In this document: piece by piece, positions 53,506-62,156 of the stretch
How the letters are laid out: the number at the start of each line of letters is the position of its first letter
Numbering within the stretch: the stretch's first letter is position 1
Assembly: GCA_963757265.1 (NCBI GenBank)
Contig: CAVWRA010000006.1
Coordinates: forward strand, 2,790,001 to 2,854,000
Direction of reading: 5' to 3'
Length of the DNA stretch: 64,000 nt
DNA from: CAIVVT01 sp963757265
GTDB taxonomy: Bacteria > Acidobacteriota > Terriglobia > Bryobacterales > Bryobacteraceae
Notes under the pieces: generated by a model
Told to the model about the DNA's origin: nothing
Databases searched by the model: none
The model's input: only the letters and a program-made list of their open reading frames with translations
Made by a program: the position numbers and the translations under genes

Positions 53506-54450
53506 ATGGACAACACATTTGACAAGAATGAACGAAATGACTTCGAGCTGACCTTTGGCTTGCCGCTCAACGCAGAGAGCGTCGAGGCTGCGACGATTGC
53601 AGCCGACGACCTAATGAAGAACGAAAAGCCTGCCCCGGGGCGACTACAGGTGATGGACTGTGGCCTTGGTGGAGACGATCCTGTGTCGTCCGACCTTGCG
53701 CCTTATGACACCTCCCAAGGGTCCGGAAACCCGGAGTGCTTCAAAGTGATGACACGCTATCTTCCTAAGAGATGGCTTGAGTATTTCTATGGTGATGGCG
53801 AACAGATGTCGTACCGAGATGCGGTTGTAGTTCACGACATCAGTTCTCGGGGCCTCTCTACCGACGAAATGGAGAGCTTACGAAGAGCGGAGCTCGATAG
53901 CGCAATTCTCCGCATCGAGCATGACCCTGCTTGCCAGCCCCTTTTCCGCTCCATCCTCACCAAAGCGATCGGCGAAGGCGCTCTCGACGAGGTCAATGTG
54001 CAGCGGGTCCGGAATGTGGCAGCCCAGTCTCCCTGTGGGACTAATGGCAACGATGACTTGGTCGCGTTGCGCTTGAAGTCCCAGCCTAAGACGTTCAAGG
54101 TACTTCTGCAAAAGATGACGCCGGTTTACACTCTTGTGCCCATCACCGCGGCTAACAATGATGAGGCCGCGCGACAGGCACTTAATTCGGCGGAAGAGTT
54201 CTCTCTGGAGTTTTCTCACGACCGTTTGCCAGGCCATGAAATTTGGTCGCTGATCCCGCCAGTCGATATCTTCATGCCGGCTGAAGACGGTGAGCCGAAG
54301 GTACTCGGCGTTCTGGAAGGGAATGTCGATACGGCCGGCCTGACGTGTCGGGGGAGCGCAATTGTAACCGGCGATGGTTTGATTGTCGCCCCCCAGTTCA
54401 TGGAGTCGGGGTCGGGGAAAGAGATTGATCCGGAGGAGGGCGCCGTATGA
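53506..54450 (+). CDS. Unrecognised 314-residue protein
   Basis: ATG at 53506 with a GGAGGTGA ribosome-binding site seven bases upstream; the GTG at 53497 is therefore rejected. Acidic, soluble. Notable segments are KNERNDFELTFGLPLNAESV, SLRRAELDSAILRIEHDPAC, TFKVLLQKMTPVYTLVPITA and EIWSLIPPVDIFMPAEDGEP. The middle third is strand-rich. No family recognised. It is the largest of the unknown downstream genes and, from position, the likely core of the operon. Confidence 0.6.
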   Translation: MDNTFDKNERNDFELTFGLPLNAESVEAATIAADDLMKNEKPAPGRLQVMDCGLGGDDPVSSDLAPYDTSQGSGNPECFKVMTRYLPKRWLEYFYGDGEQMSYRDAVVVHDISSRGLSTDEMESLRRAELDSAILRIEHDPACQPLFRSILTKAIGEGALDEVNVQRVRNVAAQSPCGTNGNDDLVALRLKSQPKTFKVLLQKMTPVYTLVPITAANNDEAARQALNSAEEFSLEFSHDRLPGHEIWSLIPPVDIFMPAEDGEPKVLGVLEGNVDTAGLTCRGSAIVTGDGLIVAPQFMESGSGKEIDPEEGAV

Positions 54451-54521
54451 GCGGGACGACGAAGAAGCAGAGGCGTGAAAGCGGCGCCGAAGGCAGCACT
54501 AAAGGAGAACCTGCACTATGA
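54447..54521 (+). CDS. Tiny coupled open frame (24 residues)
   Basis: Starts ATG at 54447, overlapping the previous stop (ATGA), and its TGA at 54519-54521 overlaps the next gene's ATG (ATGA). The peptide MSGTTKKQRRESGAEGSTKG is basic and disordered. AAAGGAGAA inside it is the ribosome-binding site of the next gene. It may be a coupling leader rather than a functional protein. Confidence 0.3.
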   Translation: MSGTTKKQRRESGAEGSTKGEPAL

Positions 54522-54814
54522 CGCCGGATGGCCAAGATGCCCAGACTGGCCGCGATGACATCGGTAGCATGGCCAGACGCCTGATTCACGCTTACCACAG
54601 CGTGCTTGATCGGGGTGATGAGGTCTTGCCGTCGCTTTCGGACCCCGAACTCGCCGCCGTACGCGAGATGTTGATGGAGATGTGGGATTCGTTCACTTTG
54701 ATGAGGGTCGGCAACCTCGTCATCTTCATCGACGAGGAGATTGCGCGCAGAGCCGCAGCGACGGCACGTTCTAACGCGAACGGCGAAGCGGGTACCGTCG
54801 ATGGGGGCGACTAA
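54518..54814 (+). CDS. Hypothetical 98-residue helical protein
   Basis: Preceded by AAAGGAG at good distance. Helical: DIGSMARRLIHAYHSVLDRG, DPELAAVREMLMEMWDSFTL, FIDEEIARRAAATAR. No family recognised. Part of the unknown operon by overlap with the tiny frame upstream. Confidence 0.5.
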   Translation: MTPDGQDAQTGRDDIGSMARRLIHAYHSVLDRGDEVLPSLSDPELAAVREMLMEMWDSFTLMRVGNLVIFIDEEIARRAAATARSNANGEAGTVDGGD

Positions 54815-54882
54815 ATAGCGCCGAGGCAGTCACCACGCCGGATCATGATTTGCTCGGCGCCGCTTTGCCGAGGAATAGTACT

Positions 54883-55121
54883 ATGCCAACTTTCAAAGAC
54901 GACACAATGCAGCTATTAGACGCGACGATTGAAAAATACGAGACGGCCGGCGACGCATGCACCGAATCCGCAATCCGGGATCTGCTCACGGACCGCGACA
55001 CTACTGCGACCGGCGCGAGATCGACTTCGATGCCAGCCTGGAAGGGAGCCTTGACGTGTATCTGGAGGAGCAGGGTAGCGCGGACGACGAAAGCTCTGAG
55101 TTTGACTGCCAGGACTTCTGA
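54883..55121 (+). pseudogene. Small acidic element protein, frameshifted
   Basis: ATG 54883, MPTFKDDTMQLLDATIEKYE, TAGDACTESAIRDLLTDRD. In frame it turns into basic nonsense; one frame over it continues YCDRREIDFDASLEGSLDVY, LEEQGSADDESSEFDCQDF to a stop at 55119-55121. The strongly acidic tail looks natural. Length is 3n+2, so one base is missing near 55003. Function unknown; an acidic small protein could be a DNA mimic, but that is speculation. Confidence 0.55.
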
Positions 55122-55871
55122 GGACGGCGGACATTAACATGAGCTGGTGCCATGGACGGGCGGCGTGAACGAGATCGCCGAGCCGTACCAAGTCGTTAGC
55201 ACCCTATCGTGACTGCGTCCTGCTTTGTTCAATTGATCCAGGGTCCGGTAAGGCCCGTGACGCCCTCAGTCGGCGGCAGGGCTGACCGCGGACCGGCCCG
55301 CGGGCGCGCACCGAGCGAGGATGATTTTCCAGCCGTTCCGAGCGTCCATCCAGAGCCTGCGCCGGCGAAATCCGAGCGCCCTTGACACATTTCATTTTGG
55401 TGGTGCAATTAATTTAGGCTTGGTGCTGCTTCGACGCGCAGCGGAATCTTGCGCGCGAAGCGGATGGCCGAGTGGATGATGAGATTCCCGCGATGGCGCA
55501 CTCAACGCTGTCGTGATGTGATTCAGTACGCGGGTGGCGGCCTTCAGCGTCGCGACAAGCAAGCCTGAAACCAAGCGGACCAGCCGACCCTGAACAGCCG
55601 CCAGAAGGCAAAGCGAATTCTGAACAAGCTCGCGAAGACCGATGAATATATACGGGGGTGCCCAAACAACTTTGCTCAGGTCTTCTAATTTGAATGGCAA
55701 AATGCGGATCGCTGGCACCTGGAGAGTCTAGAGTTTCAGCACCGTTGAGATTGACCGATGCTACCGTCCATAGACTGGCGACAAAGGAGACACAAAAGAG
55801 TGCGGAAGTGATGAACTTGCGCTGACCAATCTGTCACCACGCACAACCGTGGCGATGGAGGAGACGAATGA
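55122..55871. other. Non-coding stretch before the right-end HTH gene
   Basis: No supported gene. GC-rich hairpin potential around 55290-55310; otherwise nothing recognised. Probably carries the promoter of the HTH gene at 55872. Confidence 0.4.
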
Positions 55872-56219
55872 ATGCGAAACAAAAAGGTCGCCGCTAGAAT
55901 TCAGGCGGCACTGGAAAGGAGCCAAACTCCACATCATAGCGCGGCGATTCCAAATGATAGCCCGACACAGAAGCTTGCCAAGATTCAATGTATCGTTGAT
56001 GGCCGAGTTGCTGGCGAGCGAAACTGGAAGGTGGATGAGATTGCGAAGCAAGAGAACATCGGCTACATGACAGTTTACCGTTCTCTGAAAGGGAAACCCG
56101 GCTGGTTCGTTTATGGCCGAACGATCCGCATCACTGAGGCGCTGTATCGAAACTGGTTGACTGCCATGGGCCTTCACATGTCTTTGGATGAATATCTCAG
56201 TCTGCCGCAAGCGAGTTAG
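55872..56219 (+). CDS. Helix-turn-helix protein, candidate recombination-direction/regulatory factor
   Basis: A 115-residue protein with GGAGGAGA upstream of its ATG. WKVDEIAKQENIGYMTVYRS then LKGKPGWFVYGRTIRITEAL is a winged helix-turn-helix (~50-95). The N-terminal 40 residues are basic and flexible. It converges on the selC integrase gene; the two stop codons overlap by four bases. Position beside the integrase and HTH content fit an AlpA- or excisionase-like role, controlling integrase or excision. This is inferred. Confidence 0.65.
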   Translation: MRNKKVAARIQAALERSQTPHHSAAIPNDSPTQKLAKIQCIVDGRVAGERNWKVDEIAKQENIGYMTVYRSLKGKPGWFVYGRTIRITEALYRNWLTAMGLHMSLDEYLSLPQAS

Positions 56220-57664
56220 GCCATTACATGCAAGCGGCCCTTCTTCCGCTCAATCTGCCTTTGGGTCATCTTCCTCATGGCTTCGGCATACACCGCCGCC
56301 GCCTCCAATTGTTCTGACAGACAGAACTTGGCGTAGTGCTTCCTAACGGTCTGTTCAGTGTCACCAAGGTATTGTGCAACGATTCGGAGCGAAACTACTC
56401 CCGTGCTCAAGAGCGTGGCCGCAAAGGTGTGCCGGAACTTGTGCGGGTGTGGATGCTCGGCAAAGTGCGTGCCGTTTCTCAGCGGCAATCCGTCCTTCTC
56501 CATCAGCTTCTCCGCGAGTGCGAAAACATCAGCAACTCTGGACCGCCACGAGTTAACGTTCGTGCGGAGCTTGCCTTCCCCACCCAAGAAAAAATAGCGT
56601 TCCTGTTTCACCGGGAGGTCTTGGAGCGCCTTGACCAAGTTGGGATGACCCGGTAAGTTGTCTGACTGGATCGGAATGTGCACAAAGTTGACTTTTCGAC
56701 GATCTTTAGTCTTCTTCGGGTGGCACCAAAGAGCGTGCGTATAGCCGTGGGCCTTGAAGGGAACAAGCTGGTTCGTTTCCAGCTTCACCACATCCGAAAT
56801 TCGTAGTCCGGTATAGCGGAGGGTCCATATGAAGACCAGAGCCTCCCAAGCGTTCTGTTGACCTGTGCGCTTCACCTTGAAGCCGTGACCGTCCGTTTTT
56901 AGTTCAGTGGCCTTGTAGATGTACTCAAGCTCGTCATCGCTGAACGGTTCTTTCGGCTCTATTACCTTGGAGGTTTTGATGCCGTGTTCGGCGCTGGCCC
57001 AATTGTCTGAAAGCCATTCACGGCTGAGACAGAAGCGAAGAAACTCCCGAAGCGTCCCGACATGCTTTGACGCCGTGTTCTGCTTGAGCGGTCTGTCGAG
57101 GATCTTTTCGCCGGGGCGCAGCTTGCGGTTGTGAAGAGGGTTCAAGTTCTTCCAACTGTTGCGAAACTCACCCCAAATCCGGGCGTTGTCCATCTCCTGA
57201 ATGAAGACAATCCCTTTCAACTTGGCAAACGGGAGTAACCGGAGTTCTACAAGTTGCCCGACATCCGCAAGCCGTTCGGGGCCGACTCCGGGTTGGTTCC
57301 TTTTGACCGTGAGAAACTCTTGAACAGCATTGGGGACGCCGACCAGTTCGCCAGACCCGCTTAGGAGATTTACAGGCGGTTCAGTGCTGCCCCATTCAAT
57401 CCACTCGTCCCGGATCTTCCTTGCGTCTTTCCACGTTCGGGCCGCAGTGCTCGTGGGTCGCAAGTACTTCTTGACGCCATTTCTGTTCAGTGTCCCTTCG
57501 GCGTAAATAGTGCAAGAACAATCGACCACAGCGGTTCTGCCCTTCCGTTTAATGGTGTCCTCTTCGTAAATCCGGAATTCCTTTTCGTAAGGAACCTGCG
57601 ATTTGCGGTCTCCGGTACAGGTGCTTGCATGGCGTCGAAAGAGCTTCAGGTTGGCAGGGACCAT
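56216..57664 (-). CDS. Tyrosine integrase of the selC-linked element
   Basis: A 482-residue site-specific recombinase. The N-terminus (FRIYEEDTIKRKGRTAVVDC) resembles an arm-binding strand region. A core-binding domain follows (LGVPNAVQEFLTVKRNQPGV, LKQNTASKHVGTLREFLRFC-type helices). The catalytic domain shows LRYTGLRISDVVKLETNQL, HPHKFRHTFAATLLSTG and the nucleophile in TVRKHYAKF. It starts 75 bp beyond the 3' end of the selenocysteine tRNA gene, the standard location for an integrase that recombines into a tRNA 3' end. Confidence 0.93.
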   Translation of the reverse strand: MVPANLKLFRRHASTCTGDRKSQVPYEKEFRIYEEDTIKRKGRTAVVDCSCTIYAEGTLNRNGVKKYLRPTSTAARTWKDARKIRDEWIEWGSTEPPVNLLSGSGELVGVPNAVQEFLTVKRNQPGVGPERLADVGQLVELRLLPFAKLKGIVFIQEMDNARIWGEFRNSWKNLNPLHNRKLRPGEKILDRPLKQNTASKHVGTLREFLRFCLSREWLSDNWASAEHGIKTSKVIEPKEPFSDDELEYIYKATELKTDGHGFKVKRTGQQNAWEALVFIWTLRYTGLRISDVVKLETNQLVPFKAHGYTHALWCHPKKTKDRRKVNFVHIPIQSDNLPGHPNLVKALQDLPVKQERYFFLGGEGKLRTNVNSWRSRVADVFALAEKLMEKDGLPLRNGTHFAEHPHPHKFRHTFAATLLSTGVVSLRIVAQYLGDTEQTVRKHYAKFCLSEQLEAAAVYAEAMRKMTQRQIERKKGRLHVMA

Positions 57665-57739
57665 AGAACAACAATGTTACCTGGAATGTTATCCAGAGGC
57701 AAGGCAGAAAATAACTGCTTTGTTATCAGTTCATTAAAA

Positions 57740-57835
57740 TGGCGGAAGCTCGTGGGGGTCGAACCCACCGATCCGCCTGAAAGGGGATCCGCTGGTTTTG
57801 AAGACCAGGCCCGGCACCGGCCGAAAAGAGCTTCC
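57740..57835 (-). tRNA. selC: tRNA-Sec (UCA anticodon)
   Basis: On the minus strand the 96-nt sequence starts GGAAGCTC and ends GAGCTTCC-G-CCA, giving an 8-bp acceptor stem and encoded CCA. The D arm has the CGGT loop (CGGC-CGGT-GCCG). The anticodon arm is CTGGT-CTTCAAA-ACCAG with UCA anticodon, a long variable arm pairs GATCC with GGATC, and the T arm is GTGGG-TTCGACC-CCCAC (5 bp). The 8+5 acceptor/T layout and UCA anticodon identify a bacterial selenocysteine tRNA. selA/selB are not in the window. The tRNA 3' end faces the integrase, making it the likely attachment site. Confidence 0.95.
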
Positions 57836-58086
57836 GACCAATGAGTTTAGACCAACAGACGGCGGCGCCAGGCGTTGCCGGGAGGGTGCGGCGGCCGGGA
57901 TGCCCGGATTTTCCAACCCGTCCAGGGTTCGACGAACCCCGGCGCTGCCAGGCCTTCCGACGGATGCGGAGTTCGATAGACTCTAGCTGGCGCATGGAAT
58001 TCAGAGTCTGGGGCATGAGACTGCTGGCGATTGCTACGGAGAAGTTACGAACGCACGATTCGCGGCGTCGAACTGATAGAGAGGTT

Positions 58087-58773
58087 ATGGAACGCTTGGG
58101 CGGAGTGGCCCGCGGTGCATGCTGGCGCGGATTGGGCGCGCTGCTGCTGACGGCGGCGGGATTGAGCGGGCAGGCCATCGAGTTCGAAACGGGCGGACTG
58201 CATTACCAGACGCTGACGCGGGCGGGTGTGACCATCATGTTCGCCGAGCTGCCGCTGCAGATCCGCGAGTACGCCGTGCTGCAGGTGGCGGTGTCGAACG
58301 GGTCGCCGTCCGGACGGACGATCAAGGGCGAGGATTTCCGCTTCATCCACGCCGACGGGACCGTTCTGCGCGCGACGCCGGCGCCGGCCGTGGTGGAGGA
58401 GTTCCTCGAGAAGGGCAATCGCAACGACGTCATCAAGCTGATTTCGACCTACGAGCTGGGCCTGTACGGGATGGGCCGGTTCCGCAGCACCAACGGCTAC
58501 GAGGTGCGGCGCAAGAATGCCCAGGCGGAGCTGTACGGGCAGCGGCTGAAGGCCGCGGCGGCGGCGTCGGCGATCGCATTCGTGACGACGCGGCTCAGGC
58601 CCGCGGAGTCAACCGATGGCGCGATTTTTTTCCCGACGCAGGGCAAGCCGATCGGCACGGGGAAGCTGATCATCAACATGGGTCTGGAGGTGTACGAGTT
58701 CGACGTGGGCGGCGACCACCATCCCGGCCAATTGAAGACGCGGCCTCCGGCGACGGATACAACCAGCCACTGA
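58087..58773 (+). CDS. Exported hypothetical protein
   Basis: About 228 residues from the ATG at 58087. Signal peptide (RGLGALLLTAAGLSGQAIEF), then a strand-rich domain: HYQTLTRAGVTIMFAELPLQ, IREYAVLQVAVSNGSPSGR, FRFIHADGTVLRATPAPAVV. A charged helical stretch and a final domain (AIFFPTQGKPIGTGKLIINM) follow. No named family, but it looks like a periplasmic protein. High GC and codon use match the core genes after selC, contrasting with the element. It probably shares a transcript with the S10 peptidase. Confidence 0.65.
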   Translation: MERLGGVARGACWRGLGALLLTAAGLSGQAIEFETGGLHYQTLTRAGVTIMFAELPLQIREYAVLQVAVSNGSPSGRTIKGEDFRFIHADGTVLRATPAPAVVEEFLEKGNRNDVIKLISTYELGLYGMGRFRSTNGYEVRRKNAQAELYGQRLKAAAAASAIAFVTTRLRPAESTDGAIFFPTQGKPIGTGKLIINMGLEVYEFDVGGDHHPGQLKTRPPATDTTSH

Positions 58774-58847
58774 GGCGGAGCGGATCACTCGCCCGCAGCG
58801 GCCCCATTCACGGCTCGAAGATCCGGTAGCATAGAGGGTTTCACATC

Positions 58848-60374
58848 ATGCGAACCCCGACGCGTGTCCTGCTGTTCCTCCTGATGGCCCTGGGCGGCGC
58901 TGCCGCGCAGGAGAAAGACGCCGCCAAGCCGGCGCCGCCGGCCAAGAGTGAAAGCGAAACGGCGGCCAAGGCGGAGCCCGCGACGGTGGTGCGGGCGCAC
59001 GAGATCACGATCCCGGGCCAGACGCTGCACTACAAGACCACGGCCGGGCGAATGCCGATTCGCAACGCGGCGGGCGAGACCGAGGCGCAGATGTTTTACA
59101 CGGCCTACACGCTGGACGGCGTGAGCGATCCCGCCCGGCGGCGGCTGGTGTTCGCGTACAACGGCGGGCCGGGTTCGTCGGCCGTGTGGCTCCAGATGGG
59201 CGCGATCGGGCCGCTGAGAGTGAAGCTGAACGACGACGGGTCGCTGCCCGCCCCGCCGTACAAAATGGTCCCCAACGAGGGGACGTGGCTGGACCAGGCG
59301 GACCTGGTGTTCATCGACCCGGTGGGCACGGGCTACAGCCGCGCCACGAAGCCCGAGCTGAACAAGAAGTTTTTCAGCCTGAAGGGCGACATCGAGTCGG
59401 TGGGCGAGTTCATCCGCATGTACCTGACGCGCAACAACCGCTGGCTGTCGCCGCTGTTCCTGACCGGGGAGAGCTACGGCACGACGCGCTCGGCGGGCCT
59501 GGCGGGCTATCTGGTGGAGCGCGGCATCGCGCTCAACGGCATCTGCCTGATTTCGACCGTGCTCAATTTCGGCACGCTGGAATTCGACCATTTCAACGAC
59601 CTGGCGTATGAGCTGATTCTGCCCAGCTACACGGCCGCGGCGTGGTATCACAAGAAGCTCCCGGCGGATTTGCAGACGGACCTCAAAACGGCGTTGAAAG
59701 AGGCGGAGAGCTACGCCGCGGATGGGTATCCGAAGGCGCTGCACGCCGGCGACCGGCTCAGTGCGGCGGAGCGGCGTGCGGCGGTGGCGAAACTGGCGCG
59801 GCTGACGGGATTGGCGCCCGAATTCATCGACCGGGCCGAGCTGCGGGTTGATCTGGAGCGCTTCCAGCGCGAGCTGCTGAGGGACCGCAACGTGGTGATC
59901 GGGCGGCTGGACAGCCGGCTGACGGGGCCGGGCCAGCGCGCGGTGAGCCTGGAGCCGGAGTTCGACCCGGCCATGACGACGATCCGGCCGCCGTACACGG
60001 CGGCGTGGTACAACTACGTGCGCACGGAGCTGGGCTACGAGAGCGACGACGATTATTACATCCTCGGTGGCGGCGTGAGGGGCTGGGATTTTGCGTCCGA
60101 CAATCATTATGCCGACGTGACCGACGCGCTGCGGCAGGCGTTCGAGAAAAATCCATACATGAAGCTGTACGTGGGGGCGGGCCATTTCGACATGGCCACG
60201 CCGTATTTCGCCGCGTGGTACACGCTGGACCACATGGCGCTGCCGGAGGCGGCGAAGGCCAATATCCGCCGCTACGAATACGAATCGGGGCACATGTATT
60301 ACATCAACGTCGAATCGCTGCGCCTGATGAAACGCGACGCGGCGTCGTTCCTCCAATGGGCGGCGCCGCAATGA
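58848..60374 (+). CDS. S10-family serine carboxypeptidase-like exported protein
   Basis: A 508-residue protein with a signal peptide (RVLLFLLMALGGAAAQ), a low-complexity linker, then an alpha/beta-hydrolase of peptidase family S10. The oxyanion region is VFAYNGGPGSSAVWLQMG (~residue 105), the nucleophile is in LTGESYGTTRSAGLAGYL (~206), the aspartate in VGAGHFDMATP (~444) and the histidine in YESGHMYYINVE (~480). All three catalytic residues are present. It would release C-terminal amino acids from peptides in the periplasm. The stop overlaps the next gene's ATG. Confidence 0.92.
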   Translation: MRTPTRVLLFLLMALGGAAAQEKDAAKPAPPAKSESETAAKAEPATVVRAHEITIPGQTLHYKTTAGRMPIRNAAGETEAQMFYTAYTLDGVSDPARRRLVFAYNGGPGSSAVWLQMGAIGPLRVKLNDDGSLPAPPYKMVPNEGTWLDQADLVFIDPVGTGYSRATKPELNKKFFSLKGDIESVGEFIRMYLTRNNRWLSPLFLTGESYGTTRSAGLAGYLVERGIALNGICLISTVLNFGTLEFDHFNDLAYELILPSYTAAAWYHKKLPADLQTDLKTALKEAESYAADGYPKALHAGDRLSAAERRAAVAKLARLTGLAPEFIDRAELRVDLERFQRELLRDRNVVIGRLDSRLTGPGQRAVSLEPEFDPAMTTIRPPYTAAWYNYVRTELGYESDDDYYILGGGVRGWDFASDNHYADVTDALRQAFEKNPYMKLYVGAGHFDMATPYFAAWYTLDHMALPEAAKANIRRYEYESGHMYYINVESLRLMKRDAASFLQWAAPQ

Positions 60375-61300
60375 TCGACCTGCACACGCACACCAACGCA
60401 TCGGACGGATCGGACACGCCCGAGCAACTGGTGCGGCGAGCCGTGAGCGGCGGAGTGCGGGCGCTGGCGATCACCGACCACGACACGCTGGACGGGTTCG
60501 ACGGGGCGCGGGAAGCGGCGGCGCGGGAGGGCCTGGAGCTGATCTGCGGCATCGAGCTGAGCGCGCGCGTGGAGGGCGAGACCGACCGGCGGCGGCGCAA
60601 CGCGCACCTGCTGGCGTACTTCTTCAACGAGCCGGGCGCGGCGTTCCGCGAGTGGCTGCGCGGCTTGCGCCAGAAGCGGAGGGAGCGCAACGGGCTGATC
60701 GCGGGGCGGCTGCAGGCCATGGGCATCGATATCCGGCTGGAGGACGCGGAGGCGCTGGGGCGCAACGTCACGGCGCGTCCGCACTTTGCGGCGCTGCTGA
60801 TCAGACGGGGGTATGCGGCGAACGTGCGCGAAGCCTTCGACGTGTACCTGTCCGAGACCGGATCGGCGTACGTGGAACGCGAGGACCCGCCGGTGAGGGA
60901 GGCGATCGCGCACGCGCGCGCGGCGGGCGGCGTGACTTCGCTGGCGCATCCGATCCGTTTGAACCAACCCTACGCGGCGCGCGAGGAGCAGCTGATCAGC
61001 GGCTGGGCGGCGGCGGGGCTGGACGCGCTTGAGGTGTGGCACACGGATCAGGACGAGGCCCTGGAGCGGCGCTATGCGGAACTCGCCGCGCGCTGCGGCC
61101 TGCTGCGCACGGGCGGCTCGGATTATCACGGCGACCACACGCCGGGCATTCTGCCCGGCGTGGGCAACGGCCGGCTATCGGTGCCGCCGGCGGTCCTCGA
61201 CGATCTGCGCGGCTTGGCCGCCGGCCGTGCGCAGGCCGGGGGACTGCCCGGCGTCGAGACGCAAATAGGCCAGCGCCCGGACGGCGCGCTCGGCGGGTGA
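60371..61300 (+). CDS. PHP-domain phosphoesterase
   Basis: About 309 residues. Metal-ligand motifs of the PHP family are clear: MIDLHTHTNASDGSDTPEQL at the start, LAITDHDTL (~36), ICGIELSA, a middle RPHFAALLIRRGYA, TSLAHPIR and GGSDYHGDHTP near residue 252. This matches the TrpH/YciV-type phosphatases acting on 3',5'-nucleotide bisphosphates or RNA ends. The ATG overlaps the S10 stop. The last ~40 residues overlap the convergent ygfZ gene by 126 bp and are not family-like, so the natural C-terminus may be shorter. Confidence 0.88.
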   Translation: MIDLHTHTNASDGSDTPEQLVRRAVSGGVRALAITDHDTLDGFDGAREAAAREGLELICGIELSARVEGETDRRRRNAHLLAYFFNEPGAAFREWLRGLRQKRRERNGLIAGRLQAMGIDIRLEDAEALGRNVTARPHFAALLIRRGYAANVREAFDVYLSETGSAYVEREDPPVREAIAHARAAGGVTSLAHPIRLNQPYAAREEQLISGWAAAGLDALEVWHTDQDEALERRYAELAARCGLLRTGGSDYHGDHTPGILPGVGNGRLSVPPAVLDDLRGLAAGRAQAGGLPGVETQIGQRPDGALGG

Positions 61301-62134
61301 GAACGCCGCGGAAGTGATTTCGCCGACTACTTGTTCCCCGGCCAGAAGCTTTTCACCCGGCGCGGGGAGGGCGTGGCCCTCAATCCGCAAGGCCCGCAAC
61401 TGGCGGTGCACCAGGCCGCGCGAGCGCACGCGCTCGACAATCTCCTGGCCGAGGTAGCAGCCTTTGTCGAAATGTAGGGCGTCCAACTGGCCCGTTTCGT
61501 GGGCGATGTAGCGCTCGCTGATGTCCTCGCCGTAGCGCGGCCGGCCGTTCTCCAGCCGGATCGCGCGCACGTCCTCCGGTTCGGCTTGTGGCGCGAACTC
61601 GGCCAGGGCGGACCGCAACTGGCGCTTGTGCTCCGCCGGAGCGATCAGGCGGAAGCCGGTCTGGCCGGTGACGGAGGCGCGCAGAATGGTGACGGCCCCA
61701 GCTTCGGTCGAGGCGTACTCCGCGGCGGGCACGGGCAGATCCATGAAGACCAGCCGCGAATCGGCGTCCGGCCCCTCCAGCGCCAGCTCACAGGTCGCGT
61801 CGGATGCGTCCTTCAGCGTGACGTCGTCGGCGATGATGTAGCGCTCGATGTGTTGGGCGACCTTGTCCCGCGTTTCCGGTTCGGTCGAGATCAGGAGATC
61901 GGCGGCGCGGCAGGCGATGATGGCATCGGCCAGCACGCGCCCCTGGGCGCTCAAGAAGAAAGCGTAGACGCCCTGGCCGGGCTGGAGGCCATCGACGTGG
62001 TTGGTGGTCAGGGCGTGCAGCAGCCGTTTGCGATCGGCGCCCGTGACTCGGAGGCGGCCGCGCGCGGAAAGATCGAACCACGCCGCGGTCACCCGCAGCG
62101 CTTCATAACCGTGCGTGAGTGTCACTTCGTCCAC
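61175..62134 (-). CDS. ygfZ: YgfZ/GcvT-like folate-binding protein
   Basis: A 319-residue protein of the YgfZ family. The signature KGCYLGQEIVERVRSRG lies near residue 227, with the reactive cysteine and GQE. Earlier parts show the GcvT-like fold (RGRLRVTGADRKRLLHALTT, NHVDGLQPGQGVYAFFLSAQ, GRVLADAII). YgfZ supports iron-sulfur enzyme maintenance and binds tetrahydrofolate. The C-terminal end overlaps the convergent PHP gene by 126 bp. Confidence 0.92.
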   Translation of the reverse strand: MDEVTLTHGYEALRVTAAWFDLSARGRLRVTGADRKRLLHALTTNHVDGLQPGQGVYAFFLSAQGRVLADAIIACRAADLLISTEPETRDKVAQHIERYIIADDVTLKDASDATCELALEGPDADSRLVFMDLPVPAAEYASTEAGAVTILRASVTGQTGFRLIAPAEHKRQLRSALAEFAPQAEPEDVRAIRLENGRPRYGEDISERYIAHETGQLDALHFDKGCYLGQEIVERVRSRGLVHRQLRALRIEGHALPAPGEKLLAGEQVVGEITSAAFSPAERAVRALAYLRLDAGQSPGLRTAGGQAAQIVEDRRRHR

Positions 62135-62156
62135 CTGGCTTCTCGCTCCCCGCCGC

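Noticed and set aside
58785..60401. Minus-strand 538-residue open frame opposite the S10 peptidase
   Set aside because: Arg/Gln/His-rich by-product of high GC third positions; the plus strand has a complete catalytic triad.
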